In this document: in pieces, positions 1-42,220 of the stretch
How positions within the stretch are numbered: position 1 is the stretch's first letter
Layout: each line of letters opens with the position of its first letter
Source: Sclerodactyla briareus
Lineage: Eukaryota; Echinodermata; Holothuroidea; Dendrochirotida; Sclerodactylidae
DNA: 64,000 nt
Reading direction: 5' to 3'
Assembly (NCBI GenBank): GCA_026419785.1
Contig: JAODTK010002721.1
Coordinates: 62,001-126,000 of the forward strand
Translations under genes and position numbers: made by a program
The notes under the pieces: generated by a model
What the model was told of the DNA's origin: nothing
The model's input: only the letters and a program-made list of their open reading frames with translations
The model's database searches: none

Positions 1-2402
1 GTAAAAACTCGAATGGAAACCTTGGTCGTCATTTGAAAGAAAAAACTATTAAAGCTATGAAAAGTGCATATTCAGTCATGTGAACCATGCATGCAGTTAT
101 AGATAGTATACATATTGAGGATACCCTTACATATTTTATCAGGACTATATTCAGGACTTATATAATCCAGTGCATGAATATAGCCCTCGCGGGACCTTAG
201 ATCATCACGCGCAATGATTACGATGTTATGAGGTGGCGATATATTTGCTATGTTGGCCGATCGCTAACCACCAATCAACAAAAATTATAATAAGTCTATC
301 AGCCTCAGTCGTGGAGTCTGGCAATCTGGTTGCTCAAGTCACAAAAAGGTTTTCATCCTGAGAGTTGAAAATCCATGTAATAGTATTGCAGCAGCGGAGG
401 TTTTAGTGTGTTCACACCACTCTTTCAATATGACGACCAAAACATGTGAAGGCATACGAATAAACCCACTCAATATGAATGGAGTTGCTACATCAGAGGC
501 AGAAAGGTTTTGTTTTTTTTACCTTGGATTTTATTAGATATTATATAATAATATTAATAATAATAAAAATAATATAAAAATAATATATCCTCTATCATAA
601 CCGCCTTCCCACATCGGCAATACAGGCTCAAAAACCCTTCACAGATATTACCTCCGATATAAATGACTTGTCCACACCCATAACTAGGCCTAAAGCACCA
701 CTTGCATCTTGCTTGTTCTCTTCCGACGCACTGTTTTAGTACGTCAACTCATTGGTCCCCTTTGGGGACTGCCCCAAATGGATACCACTACGGCGCTGCT
801 TTATTTTCACAAGTCACTCACAAAGTATCCACGTGGGTGCATTTCAGGAGACCATGCTTTGTCACAGCTCTGCGGAAAAGTCCACGGGGCTTCCAATGGC
901 CATCGAACTCGCAATTCAACGGCTCTGCAGTATGGAGCTCTACCGACTGGAGCCAATACTGTTGGTAACGGATTACGACCTACGACCGAAATATCAATAA
1001 TATCTCAAGTGCCTCATTTATAGCGCCTTTCCACCGAAGTGCTCAAAGCGCTTAACAGATATTACCCTGTTTCATAGGGAACTGATACGCACTCCGACTC
1101 TGATACACGGTGAACAGGCTCACTGGCATAGCTGCGTGCCATATGCTGGAGAAACGCAAGCTTCGTCAGTACGCGAATCAGGACTAGTATTCACCACTAA
1201 GAACCCCTGACATAGTCCACACACGGTCCTGCAGCGGAGTGATGCAGTTCAAAATAAATCTAGGTCTCCGCCTTGGCCAAGAGGAGCCCATGAGAATATC
1301 AAACTGGAAGCACCAGTGAGAACGAAAACAATTTCGTTTCTCTTTCTTCCTTGGTAATGGAGACTCCCCCCCCACCCATCTACCAGTGATGTTATGACTA
1401 TACATGCCCAATCCAAGGCGTCTACTGACCCTCATACTCACACAGCACAGCCACCACTGATATTGTCGAAGTAGAAAAAAAGTCCCAACGACCAAACACC
1501 TGAACTGGCTAGACAAGCCCTCCCTAAATTATAAGGAAATATGATCAGACGGTTGTCGGCACCGATGAATGTTGAGTTAACAACGAGTCGCGTTAGACAA
1601 TATACAATACTAAGATTTCTTGGGCTAACTGTGCTGTAAATCAACACTCACAATCATATGCCTCATCCGGACCGCCGTCCTGAAAATTGAATACAGTACA
1701 GTCGACATAAAAATTTTCACGAGATTTTATTTCAAGGAATTTTACCCGGCCACACCAAGAGATCCGAAAATGGTCAGGATATGTGCACCAATGTGTTATT
1801 GGCTTATAGCTACTCCAACTAAACATAAAGGGCATCCAGATAATCGCCCATGAACAGTGATCGTGGAAACATGAAATCTAGAATAGTGTGTCTCAGTTGG
1901 CGTAAGAGAAAAATCTACTCTTTGAACAAAGTCCTATTGAGAACGTTCACAGATAGAATCAAATTGATTGATTTCATAGAGATTTGGTTAGTCCCCGTTT
2001 CCGATTGGCTAGTGGTATTGTTAATTGAGCGGATCATATCTTCTGTTAGGGTTGAGGATTAGGATAAGGGGTTGTTGTAGCTAATCCCAGAAGTTCTACC
2101 AAAACAGTGCACATAGACCCACAGTATTTTTTTAATTTTTCTATGCAAGTCAAGAAATACGAACACGAGTTGCCAGATACGTACGTTCACACATTACTCA
2201 CACTGAACGAAAAAACTCGATGGTTGTGAGTGCGACTGAGTTTAGACCCCTCAAACTCGTTGCTACCTCATATGGATATTACACAACCATCCCCCCGTTA
2301 TATGCTAATCATCACGATATTGCGAATGAACCCAGCTACCATACATTTATTCATTAGGCTATATTATCCACGCACTAAACTACAAATGATTACGGTACAT
2401 AT
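1..2402. other. No gene recognised; flank downstream of gene A
   Basis: Both strands were read and only short random frames were seen. Positions 520-590 are a TAA/AAT-rich low-complexity patch. The stretch just below 2403 is where the 3' untranslated region of gene A should lie, but no terminal exon end or polyadenylation site can be chosen with confidence. Confidence 0.4.
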
Positions 2403-31074
<28,672 letters not shown>

Positions 31075-33410
31075 TTAGGGGAGAGAGGTCTTCTAAATAC
31101 CTATGCCATATACGGCGGCAATAGAGTTGTGCGAACTCGAGGACTATGTGATGGTAGGTTTCGCAGATAAGCTGAAAAACTCGGCAGTGGCTTGATGAAA
31201 ACCAAGTGATGGCGGGTGGTATTTGACATCAACACGGAAGCTTTTTATTTATATAAACAATTTCGGAATCGATGGGGTGCCTCCACGGACATTGAACAGA
31301 CAGATTGATGAGAGCTCCGAAACTTGACAATGTTGACGTAGTCTTTGGGCCAAATAAGATGGACACTACCAATGGGGCAACAATCTGTGTAGTACTACAA
31401 AAAATGAATAAATATTCAACTATGATAAATTCTGCCATGATAGGCCTTCCAATAAGCCAGAAGATGAAACTGCCCTGATCAAAGTGCTGAGAACAAATGG
31501 CCCAAATTGATGAGAGCAGTGTGCGCTCCTATCGAATCGTCTGAGCAATGGTCTGAAGCGAGAGCTATTCGATGCACTGCATGGCGCACAGTACCAAAGA
31601 AAATGGCCAATACCCAACTCAGTACAGTCACAGTAGCGTTAGGCCGAACGCGTGCAGAGTCCAAACGTTTACCTCGACTTTGGCCTAGGTTTAGGTTCAC
31701 GCATCCAGTCACAGGGCCGACACCTCACTCATCAGCACAGTCGCTGAACAAAATTTGGATGTGATGAATGCAATCAAATGTATTATTATCACATGACAAC
31801 GAAAGATCCTGTTGTCCTCTGTATTTCAGGGATAATTACTTTTCAACGGGACTTTCAACATTAACAGCTCGAAAAAAAAGCTATGCGTGAACAGAACCAA
31901 GGCTTAGTGATGTCATCAACATCAAAAACATCTTGTTTTGGTTTGATATATGATAGTCATTCAATCGGACCATAGCGCTTTGAATTATATCAAGTTGACC
32001 TCTTGGCTTATCATTACCCTCGCTTGCGGCGTCAAGTAGTGCGTATTCGTAAAGTCTGCGTTTGTGGACGCAGTAATCCTATCTCATATCAATCTATTCA
32101 TCACGCGCTGGCAGCCGGCGGCGGAAAGCAGTTGAAATGTTTGATTTGAATAGAGGGACAGCAATACAACGTTACGGAGCACTCGGACGACCTGGAGTTT
32201 ATTACCTGAGAGGAAGTCGCACGATAGGCCTCTATTCCCAAGGGTCATGTGTATTCGCCATCCCTTTTCGGGCTCCCTCGACCTGTATGAGAAGGGGGCA
32301 GAAGGATAGTACTAGTTAGATCCTACAGCCATATATAAATAGATGGAAATAAGGGAAAACATAATTAAACGTTTAGTCTTTTGTACATTCGGTCAATTAC
32401 GAAACATGAGATGACGAAAAAACAGAGCAATTGAATACGCACTTAACAGTCATAGACGTCCACTGGTAGTTGGTATGAACACATTCGTTTTTTGTTTGTT
32501 TTTTCTCTCGCTCATTTTGTTGTTCATTAAGGCTCATTAAAACGATACGATTTTCCCCGACTTTTCGTCGCGCTGTGCGACTCTCCGGCACGACTGTGTA
32601 GCAACGTGTAAATGCTCTTTTCCTTGTCGGCGAAAAAACGTCCCCCCCTGTTCCGCGCAAAAAAGCTGGGATTTCTTGAAAAATCGTACCCGACGTTTGT
32701 CGTACCGTCTGTAACAGAAAATTGTGTGTGGTAAGATAAGAAAATGGACTGTAAATAATGTAATCAAAATCATTTGAGATGAAACGAGAGGGTTCATGAT
32801 ATTTTTTATGTTTTGTCCGAATACTGTAGAATTGAAGTGATGAAAATATTTTTTTCCTCGAAAAATGCCGAAAACGAAGTGTGAGAATAGCAATAGCCCT
32901 TATCGCAAATACTGTTGCGATGGAAAGGATGTGTCAAATCTTATCAGTACAGTTCGTCGCTCGAGATGTAACACGGACCTTCGTTTGGTGAGCATATCCA
33001 CCTCGAGTGTATCCGTAGTGTGACGCCTAAATGTTCAATTAGGTTGCTCGAAGCGCCCTCTACCTATGCGATATGGTCTATTGAGCGATAGATTCTTGCT
33101 AGGCTAGCGCTTCGTATGTACAGCAAGAGCCTATATCTTCTTGTGTGTAGGACAAGGCCTGGAGGCCTAATCGCTACCACTTGTAGTTTCCGACAAATAT
33201 GGGCTCTGACGAGTGCGTAGCTAGAAATGAAATGATTTAAATCAAAAATGTTAACGACTAGAACTAGCTTAGCTAAGTTGATTTCAAACCTGATCATCAA
33301 CATTGGCCTAAACCTATGTGTTCTCGTCAATATAAAAATCTAATACCATTCCTTACAATGAAGTCGGCTAGGCGTTCTAAGTTCCACTGTTTTCTAACCT
33401 ATAGGACTGA
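31075..33410. other. Upstream of gene A exon 1; nothing recognised
   Basis: Would contain the promoter of gene A if exon 1 at 31074 is a true transcript start. No TATA box or coding similarity could be supported. Minus-strand frames at 31479-31712 and 32537-32893 show no family motif. Confidence 0.3.
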
Positions 33411-33419
33411 TTCAATTTG

Positions 33420-33985
33420 TCAGAAAAACGTAATACTTTTTTTAATTAATTAGCGTTACCTCCCCCCCCTCCCTCCCACACGCTTCTTTTTTTTCTGATA
33501 ATTTCGTTCAGTTTCCCTGATTTTGTAAACGTTCAGTTTTCACTGTGAAAAATCCTTTAGGAGGGGAAACTTAGGCTACTCACATTTTGGGATAGTTGTG
33601 GCTACTAGGGGTGTACTTACTGACATTAGAAAAAAAACCTCTACTTTCCAGAATCGTTCTGTCCACGTCCAGTGTTTTTTCTAATATTAGGCCAGCCTAA
33701 TTAATTTGTCCAGAAAAAGAAGTAAAGAAAAGAGCATGTTTAAGTAGGTGCCCCCCCCCCCGCTTCCTTTTTCTAGATAATTTTTCCAATTTCGTCTTGC
33801 GGGATTTTGTAAACTTTCAATTTCAATTTATAAAAATGCTTAGAGTTAGATAGAAGGGCAACTTAGGCTACTTTACAACCTTGCAAATGATTAAGAAACA
33901 TTTGGATAGTGTGTGGCCACTGGGGGGTGCACTTACTAACATTTAAAAAACCTCCATTTCCAGATCGTTTCGTACACGATAGTAC
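33420..33985 (+). repeat. Two-copy tandem duplication, about 290 bp
   Basis: Copy 1 (to about 33660) and copy 2 (about 33690-33985) share TAATTAAT, a C tract, CTTCYTTTTT, GATTTTGTAAAC, AACTTAGGCTACT, GTACTTACTGACATT or GCACTTACTAACATT, and ACCTCYA-TTTCCAG. Confidence 0.65.
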
Positions 33986-33999
33986 AAATATGTGTATTT

Positions 34000-36155
34000 G
34001 GGATTCGTCTTATCGAAAAAAAGGACGAAAACATGTGTTCTTTTACTACCAATACCTTGGATATTAGGTTGTAGACGCCGAGTCCTATGGTTTTTCGTGC
34101 AATATTGCTTATTAATGAAGGTTCATATAGTGAGCATAGGCTAGCCTGGTTCACTAAAACATGGGTTTTGTAACCATCGAGCACAAGAGTCACAAACTTT
34201 TTTTCTTGTGTGTGTGCGACTGTTAGTGTGTATTTGTTACGCCAATATTGAAATCACAGTCAGTTTCCAGGAGTCTGGGACCTTCAACCATTATCCTAAT
34301 ATCTGTAACGAAACCCTGCCCACGATCAGTTATTATATAAGGGTTATCGAGATTTCGTGCTCATGAGGAGCACATAATTGCTGGGGAAATGGGCCAAGAC
34401 ATCATCTTACCCTTGTCTAGATATTTTTTCTACCTTGTTGGTTTCCCTCAGGAATGGTTTTAGCGGAGCACTGAGCTTTCCGGAGAATTAGAAGAAGAGA
34501 ACAACGGAGGGACATCGTACATCACAAAACACAACGCAAGGGTATATGTATTTCGTTGCATTGAGGCGTATTAAATTTATTAATCGGTTCCTTCAAATTC
34601 ATTCGAATGAGTATTTTTTCCCCTACAATTGGTTGAAGAAATGCATGTCAATGGGTCGGCCTTTGACAAAACCAATCAGTGATTCTTAAAATGACAAAAT
34701 ATAACGATAAGTTTCCTGTGTTCATACCCCGCCTCCCACCTCCCAAAAAATGTTTTTTACATGGACACATAATACAGAGTATGTGACTGTATGTTTGCAT
34801 AATGTGAAACAGACATTACACTGAGCCTACAGTTATCAAAGGCCGACGTCCGCCATTTTCTGAACCTCATGAGCGTCAGCAGGAGTGTTTCAATAGTCCG
34901 ATGTAACAATATGTTGATTTGGTTGCTATTCTTCATATGCCAAATAGCAAAACAGGGAGCCTAATTCATCACTAATTGAAGAAAATTCGTTTGGTTGTAC
35001 TTTTGAAAGTGGTTTACTAAAATGATCAAACTCATTCGTAAAGCGGGCACGATATTGTCATTTCCGCATTTTCTCCACTACTGAGCCCGTTTGGTATTTC
35101 TACTGATGAAGAATTATGACGAGTTTTGAAACTCTAGATTCTAGCGCGTCTACCCTATGGATAACGCGCATCATTGAAACCATTAAGCCTAAAATCGCAC
35201 GAAACCCGATACCCGCACGAATACGTACCCCCCCCCCCCCATTTTAATTAATGTAATCCTAGGCCAGGCTTGACATGGACAAGTCCCCTATGCCTAGGCC
35301 TAATCAAGTAAACCTAGTATTAGGCTATGCTTATAAACTATAAGCTATTTTAGTTGGCTATTTAATAGACGCATCCTCATAAAGGCATATTTTTTATTTT
35401 TATTCCGATCCTAAATAATTGTTTATCTGTTTATATGTTTATCTTTTTATTTTTAGGCCTATTATACCTCAACATTTTCCATTAAATTCTATGTATTTAG
35501 CACAGGCGATTGTATTGGAGTTTCCTAACAATAATTGGTCTTCAAGGTCAATAATATGAGGGGACCTAGCCTGATAGGCCTAATAATTTAAGCAAATTCT
35601 ATTCAAACAAATGCCTAGGCCAGGATCGGCGCGAGGGCCTAGACCGTATCATTAATCATATTATAATTATAATGAGGCTATCATCAGAATAAGCATCACT
35701 AGTTATCTTATAATATTATAGTTTTAATCGTTAGTGACATTTTGGGGGTCGATGCAGGCCTCGGCCTAAATATTCAGGCCTGGGGCAAGCATTCCTATAA
35801 GAACATGCACTTTGATATTTGATACTCCAGTTAAGCTTTCAATAAGATGCCTCATTCTCGCCTAATTGGGAAATTGGGAAAGTCATGATACAGGGAAAGT
35901 CCTGGTGGGATTAAAGGATGGATCCACTTAAACGACAACAAGAGTGGTTGTTGGGACGGTGCTGAATAAGTATAAAGAAGAAATTGATATAGCGCTCATT
36001 ATTACTGACGTATTAAATGGCGCTTCACAAAGAAAACAAACACAAAACAGAAACACAATAACTACAATGAGATATCCGAATTGGAAAACTGAGAATGAGC
36101 GTGTAGTGTACACAAGGCTGTGTTGGGCCAAAATCTATTTTTGGGGATATTAATG
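34000..36155. other. AT-rich stretch dense in AGGCCT words
   Basis: No gene identified. Between about 35250 and 35800 the palindromic words AGGCCT, CCTAGG and TAGGCCTA recur many times, a composition habit of some invertebrate deuterostome genomes. Confidence 0.4.
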
Positions 36156-36159
36156 GACT

Positions 36160-37000
36160 TAACCAGTTATGGAAGATGATACATCGGACTGTGAACACAT
36201 GGTTTACAGAAGGATTAACAAGTTGTCTAACTGGGCTCTGAATGACAAATGTTATTCAATCCGGAAAAGTGTGTGTGCCTCCACGCAGGTCACTCAAATT
36301 TACAGCATGAGTATTTCATGGGCGATAGTGAATTGCACTACAAAGGAAGAGAAGGAGTTGGGTTATCTAATACATACAATAGGCTGTCAGCCGCAATGTG
36401 TAAATAAAAGCCACCAAACACCGAATCAAGTATTTGATATGATTAAAACGAACCATAATTGTGCAAGAGAGAGAATCATTCTTCTGAGGCTCTTCAAATC
36501 TCTTGTTCGTCTACATCTAGAAATATTGCATCAGGCCTGGGACCGTAATTACAGAAGGATATTAGTATTACTTGAAAAATGTTCAAAAGGAAGTTTAAAA
36601 AGATGGTTTCTGGTCCGTGTCACCTCCCATACGAAGAAGACTAGAAGAGTGAATCTCACCACACTCGAATTAAGGCGCCTTCGGGGTGACAGGATACAGG
36701 TGTTGTAATTATGAATGGCTTCGAAAAAAGTTGAAACAAACATTTTTTTTTTTTCCGTAGTAAGGGACAGTGCTAACCGGGGTCATTCCCTTCAAGAGAT
36801 TTCCGAGGAAACAGTACAACAGGCTTAACATCAGAAAGAACTTTCTCTGACAGAAAGTTGTTGATACTTGAAAACACAGTACTTGTCCGGGAACTTGGTG
36901 TGGCGAAATCAATCCATCAGGTAAGGCAAATAGCGGGACAAATATTTATAAAGACTTTCGAGGGGAGAGGTAATATGAGCCATACTGGCGCGCTCCGTCA
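36160..37000 (+). pseudogene. LINE fragment, CR1/Jockey-type reverse transcriptase C-terminal half
   Basis: An open 179-codon frame at 36169-36708 contains INKLSNWALNDKC, TTKEEKELGYLI, LFKSLVRLHLEILHQAW and LTTLELRRLRGD. After a stop the same strand continues RLNIRKNF. These correspond to the K-EEKDLGVLI, LYKSLVRPHLEYxxxxW, LxxLxxRRxRGD and YRLNIRKNFF motifs of CR1/Jockey LINEs after the catalytic domain. The palm domain and 5' end are gone. Confidence 0.88.
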
Positions 37001-37464
37001 TCCGCCACTCAGTTATGTGAGGATACAGGTAAATACAGGACCCAATGAAACGGCAGCCTGCATCTTAGCGGGTTTTATCATTGCATATTAAATCGCCGAA
37101 GTTCCTGCCTTCAGAACAGGGGTTTATATAGTGACACACCTGCGGCAAACAAAACTATTCTAGAACATAGGCCTAGGCTATCTGGAAATTGAAGGAAATC
37201 CCAAAGCATTACGGAATCCTGAAAATAAATGAGAATTTGTGGATTTTCTGAAAATTGGAATCCAAGATATGAATTCAGCATCGACCAATTAAACAAGCAA
37301 CAAAAAACACGGCAATTATCATTTTTGGGATGCTTTGTTTCAAGTTGCTGAAACCTCCTCGAATACCCTTGTCTTCATATCTGCACATTCTTGCTCGGCT
37401 TGGCTACGGATACAAAAGCTTGGTTGTCATATGTAAATTGAACAATGGCTCCCATTAAACGGGT

Positions 37465-38330
37465 AGCACTAGCGGATTAAGGCGCGGGGCAACAGGGACA
37501 CGTGCCCAGGGCCGCCCACTTTGCGGACCTTCCACATTTGGGACCCCCCACATCTAGAGTACAAAAACCTCTAAATCGTGCTACACACAAAATGGTTCGA
37601 ATTGATAATACTGGACACGCCGAAGAAAAGCAATGTCCGTTTCGAACCACATTAGGGGGTCCCCAGTCAGGACAAGGCTCAAGAGTCCAAAGGAGGAAAT
37701 TCCGCCGTTTGCGGACTTAGTTGCAGTACTGGAACTGGTGCTTCAAATGAAAATGACAAACGCTAGAGGACGATGTGGACGACATTGATTCTCTTTGTGA
37801 AATTTATGAAGTCAGCAGAAGGCGGGAAATGTACTGAAGCGACATGTGCAAACGATCATCCAAAAATGGTTACAGACACGTTCCATACCGAAAGGCTTTG
37901 AGAAATTCCCTTTCATTGGTAGTATCAAAGTGCAGCGGTGAAAAGGTCATTTTCAAAAACAGTCAGCATCTCATGAGAAGCACGATGCGCCAACAGCTAT
38001 AGTAAACCTCGTAATTTCGTATTGAAGGTTGTCAGTTAGGATCGCTGAATTTACTGATGAGATCCTCTCTGAATTTGCAAGCATTGAAGCCGAAAAAAAA
38101 TACAGGCATTTCAAAAACAAGTGATGATAACCTAACAAAGGCTGCCGATTGTCAAAGTACGAGATTGTCTATGATCCACGGAGGCGTGGGGTCACATGTA
38201 AAACTAATTTATTCCCGGCCTATGGGCAGTGTATGCGCAGAATTGTCTTTTGCTCTTGGAGGGTGGGAGCAATGCGCGTCGTAGGCTTAGGGGGCAAGGA
38301 AAAAAGGGCGCCCCCAACCCCCAAGAGTGT
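37465..38330 (+). pseudogene. hAT-type transposase remnant (dimerisation region)
   Basis: The start, CTAGCGGATTAAGGCGCGGGGC followed by CGTGCCCAGGGCC, resembles left ends of hAT elements of the ZMYM/DUF4371 type. Inside at about 37930-38110, broken frames give CSGEKVIFKNSQHLMRSTM and EFTDEILSEFASIEAEK. These resemble the hAT C-terminal block SAERSFSKLKLIKxxLRSTM...IDxxDIIDxFA. The G/C-rich words GGGGCAAGG and GCGCCCCC near 38290 may mark the right end. Catalytic regions are not seen. Confidence 0.55.
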
Positions 38331-38339
38331 AAACTAAGG

Positions 38340-40555
38340 GAAAGGACATTAGGGCCCGAGAATTGAGACAAAATTGAACGGAGTTACCCGGATTTTCATG
38401 ATTGGCGATTTTTTTTTTTTTCATTATGCCCGAATTTTCGCGCTCGTTGATCTATTTAGTATGTAGTGGTTTCGTATGGACGCTGAAAATCGGGCGATCC
38501 TGAATATTTCCCCAAGCCCCATCAGGGTTGCATTACGCCATGGAAGTGAATTTTCTTCGGGTACAGAGATTACGGCATGGCTGCAGTCGCATGCATTTTC
38601 CCCGCTCCCCTCAGGCTGGGATGTAAGGTTGTGTGGTCTGATTTTATCTCATTTGATTATTAACGCTAAAGTAAACCTCATTTTTCCCGTAGTTGCTGTT
38701 TGACGAGTAGCCATAGTCGCCAGTCTATGGGTCGCTCCACATGGTTGTGGTGCAATGTCGAATGCATAAGTAAAATATACCCGCAAAGTTTCATCAAATT
38801 CTGCTTTTAATGTTTTTTTTCTCCATCCTTTACTCCGGTCGTTGGCACTGAGACTTTTATTATTATTAATTTGTTACTGAGGGGGTTTCATCCATCGCTT
38901 AACGCCTGCATAACAGGACATACTGTCCCTTCGGGAAAAGTGGGTTTTCTTGTTCAATAGTACTGTAACAGGTTTAAAGGCAACAATAGAGAAGAGACGT
39001 AACACATGCACACCGGTATACAAGGAGTAATTTTCTTTTACACCGGCATAACAGGCACTTAAGTGTTGCTTGAACCGATGTCTGTTTTGGAGGGCACTAT
39101 TAGCCTCTTAAATTGTAGTGTTCCCGGTACTGACTGTACCAGTCTCTAGTATTCCGTAAGCGGTATTATGGGCCCCCAAATACCTCGTGCCCCGGCCCCC
39201 CACATCGTGAATTCCGCCCTGCCGGTTATCAATATGGCCTCACGTAGACTACCTCCTACGACATGGAATTTAGCATCATAGGAATTCTCGATATGTACCA
39301 GTCCCCAAAAATTGTCACGTCGTATTGCACACCCACAATATGGTGCAGTTAAATCATTCAAGCAGTCACTGTACAGAGTCAAGTCACCGCTTTTCGAACC
39401 CCAAGTCGCGACTTTTACAACACTGGGAAGTGTACTATCCCAATACCTACAAGTACAACGTACAACCTTGTGAAGAAATTTGATTCTGGTAAAAAGTCCA
39501 CCGAAAGTTAGGCCTAGGCTAGTCCTTGAACAGGACTGGTGTGTTTACAAGCCGCTACCCTCCCCCCACATCACAGTCCTTTCCCGGTTTGTACTAACAT
39601 TGCAAACAGTAGCATATCACATAATTACAGATGCTTGCAATTGTGCCTACCAACCAAAACATCATGTTTGATTCCGAATTCTTTTCTCTTTTTGACAGAG
39701 AAAATACTCCACACAGATTTATAGGAGCTCACATTATTAGAAGGTGGATTACGAAGTTTCATGTAAATCATTTCTTGTTTGTGGTTCGAGGGCCCATGAC
39801 GCTAGCGTCCTGGAACCTTGTACAGACGTGTATAGGGTCGGACAATGACGTTTTAATATGGAGTTTTTTGTACTACCGTAATATACCGAAACGGTGGATG
39901 AATATGCCTAGCTACAACAAAGTACCACTTCAAAAGTAGATCGAGCCTGTTCATTATTCTTCTTTTGCACACATCCAGTCAAGCGTGGATTTATTGAATG
40001 ATATAGACACTGACCTGGACAAAGTAAAGGTATTCACCTGTTTTCCATTTCCGGAAGACCTAATAAATAATCAATCCTGTTCCTGAGAAAACACCTTCGC
40101 GTACCCTAACGGGCCGGGGGGGGGTCACACTATAACGATTTTTCTATCGTTCTGCTACCCAATCTTTTTAGATTTCAGTCTGAACCAGGAAGGATAGGTC
40201 TTTGTGGTAACAATTTTCATGAATACTTAGTACATTATCACCTACCTTTAAAGATCGAAAGTGTTCGAAAAAACCTCTTCCTAAATGACGTCACATCGAA
40301 AAATGTATACGAGTTCGTACGATAAATCGGTGAGCTCAACGCTAAATAGGAATATGATGATTATCAAACACGCCGGCGAGGGCGTTTCCACATTGGAATG
40401 GTTTGGCAAAAGCGAATTCAAGTCCTCCATCCATGGGCAGGATTTTGTGTTCCAGACGTAATATTAATAGCCCCGGTATTAATCGGCATCTGAACCAATA
40501 ATATCGGATCGTTGCACGAAACGATATCATTATAGGTGTGACCGGCCCTTAAGTC
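38340..40555. other. Nothing recognised
   Basis: Short frames only. The minus-strand 78-codon frame at 39146-39382 is protein-like but unassigned. Confidence 0.3.
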
Positions 40556-40559
40556 CTTC

Positions 40560-41140
40560 TCCAAGTTCCACAAGGAGCGCGGCGCCACGAGCCGCGCCGA
40601 GCGCGCAGCACGGCTGAAATAGTGCGCGTCACAGACGTATATGTGTCAGTGAGTGCGGTAAGGCCCTGACATTGTGCGAGGCGCGACAGGCATTAATGCA
40701 GTAATGATCGCACTTTTTATGTATAAATGAGTTAGGTACACTTACTGTAGCCTACGAATGTGTTGGTGTGACATGTTTTAGAGGATTTTAGCGGACAGTA
40801 GTCCCGCGTATTGTATGCCCTGTTCAAATTTCGTCGAGAACACAAAACCAAACTGAAAGTGAGGCAGGCGCCATTGTGTGTAACCATCGTGAAACACATT
40901 CAGTTTGTTTACTTATCTGCGAATCTTTTGGGAAAATATGCTCCAAAATACCTTTGTTTGGCCGCTGGCGGTCCATCAACGGAAAAGCCGCCTCGGCCAC
41001 CAGCAGGTCAACCGCGCGGTTCCGCCCAAACTCCGACTCAAAGGGCACACCAGGACCTGGCTATGGTTCATTGCTAGCCGGGAGACGCGGCCCGCGGTGC
41101 CCGCCAGTGGCAGCCGCTGTGACAGTAGATATTGTCCGGG
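40560..41140. other. CpG-rich island, possible promoter or 5' exon region
   Basis: A locally GC- and CpG-rich patch in AT-rich surroundings, with the self-complementary run GCGCGGCGCCACGAGCCGCG near 40577 and further CpG-dense sequence at 40985-41140. Overlapping frames of 75-100 codons on both strands match no family I recognise. Confidence 0.35.
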
Positions 41141-42156
41141 TGTCCGGGATTGGCAAATTTATTCTCACAGTACCTAGCTAGTAGGGCAGTTGTCTCGACC
41201 AATCATATCCGTACAATTATCCAATTAACTACTCAATTCGTGAGCAACTGTTTCTAATTATTTCATTCGATTTTGACGAAACAGTTTTGAACAAGACATA
41301 CTTGATACTTCCGGAATGCGTTCTACCTTCCTTTCTAAATCTACCGGATTTGTAAAAGAATTTACAGGGAAATACTTAGAGATAACGTCGGCCTAGCTCA
41401 AGCCACGGACAGCATGGACTGATTGTCCTATAAAGAACTGAAGTCAGTGCTAAGCCGAGACAACGCCCCCACTTATAGGAGTGTTTTAAGTGACATGTGA
41501 TTCGGCGACATGGTCCTTGTTCGCATTTAGTCAGAAGATTAGAATATGTTTCGTTCGACAGCCTCCTCTAATCTCGAGCTTCACATTACTAAGGCAGTTC
41601 ACTCCGTGATGTTATACTTACGCCTAGATGGGGTTTCTGGCCAGATGCAATCGATTGTTTCCCAAATAATTTAAGTTGTTTATGTGCTTTCCGACATATT
41701 CGTCTGACTCTCCCGCGTTTTCTGAAACAGGGTAACACTCATTGAAGTTGTTGCAGAATCTTGCACTAAAATACCATCGTTACCACAGGAAGCAACAAGT
41801 ATTCGGGGGTCTACGGTTGGAGAATTCGCAGATAGAGAGTAAACAAACTCAGGCGTTTCACGAGGTTACACGAATAGGGACGCCTCTGTTCACTTTGAGT
41901 TCCCTGACGGAACTTTGAACAGGGTACACAATGTTACGCGCACAATGCCCTCTCCAGTTAATATAATAGCTCCATGGCCTCTCGCTTGATCCGAAAAATA
42001 AACCGCGGACACCTAGGTGGAGTAGTGGCGAACAAAGGCTAGCGAATTGTAGCATCGAACTGGAAATAGATCGTTCACGGGAAGGGGGGGCCTTATAACG
42101 CACAAATGGATACAAGCAATTTTTAACTTATATAGGTATTAGTTATTCTGACTCAC

Positions 42157-42220
42157 AGTGGCCTACTGTAACAAGAACGATCAACGCAATAATACCAAAA
42201 ATACAATCCTTGTAGTTCAT
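42157..42220 (-). CDS. Candidate first coding exon with signal peptide
   Basis: ATG at 42220 with A at -3. It encodes MNYKDCIFGIIALIVLVTVGH, then a donor GTGAGT at 42156. A short polar N-terminus followed by about 14 hydrophobic residues is a textbook secretory signal, and a canonical donor follows directly. No following exon was found, so the protein is unknown and the call could be chance. Confidence 0.3.

Noticed and set aside
1184-1516. 110-codon minus-strand frame
   Set aside because: No motif, no start or splice context, composition like the surrounding noncoding sequence.
36780-36870. Minus-strand frame with hydrophobic run (RKFFLMLSLLYCFLGNLL) resembling SLC22 helix 3
   Set aside because: The plus strand of the same DNA reads RLNIRKNF, a diagnostic LINE reverse-transcriptase motif in order with upstream motifs, so the hydrophobic frame is antisense coincidence.
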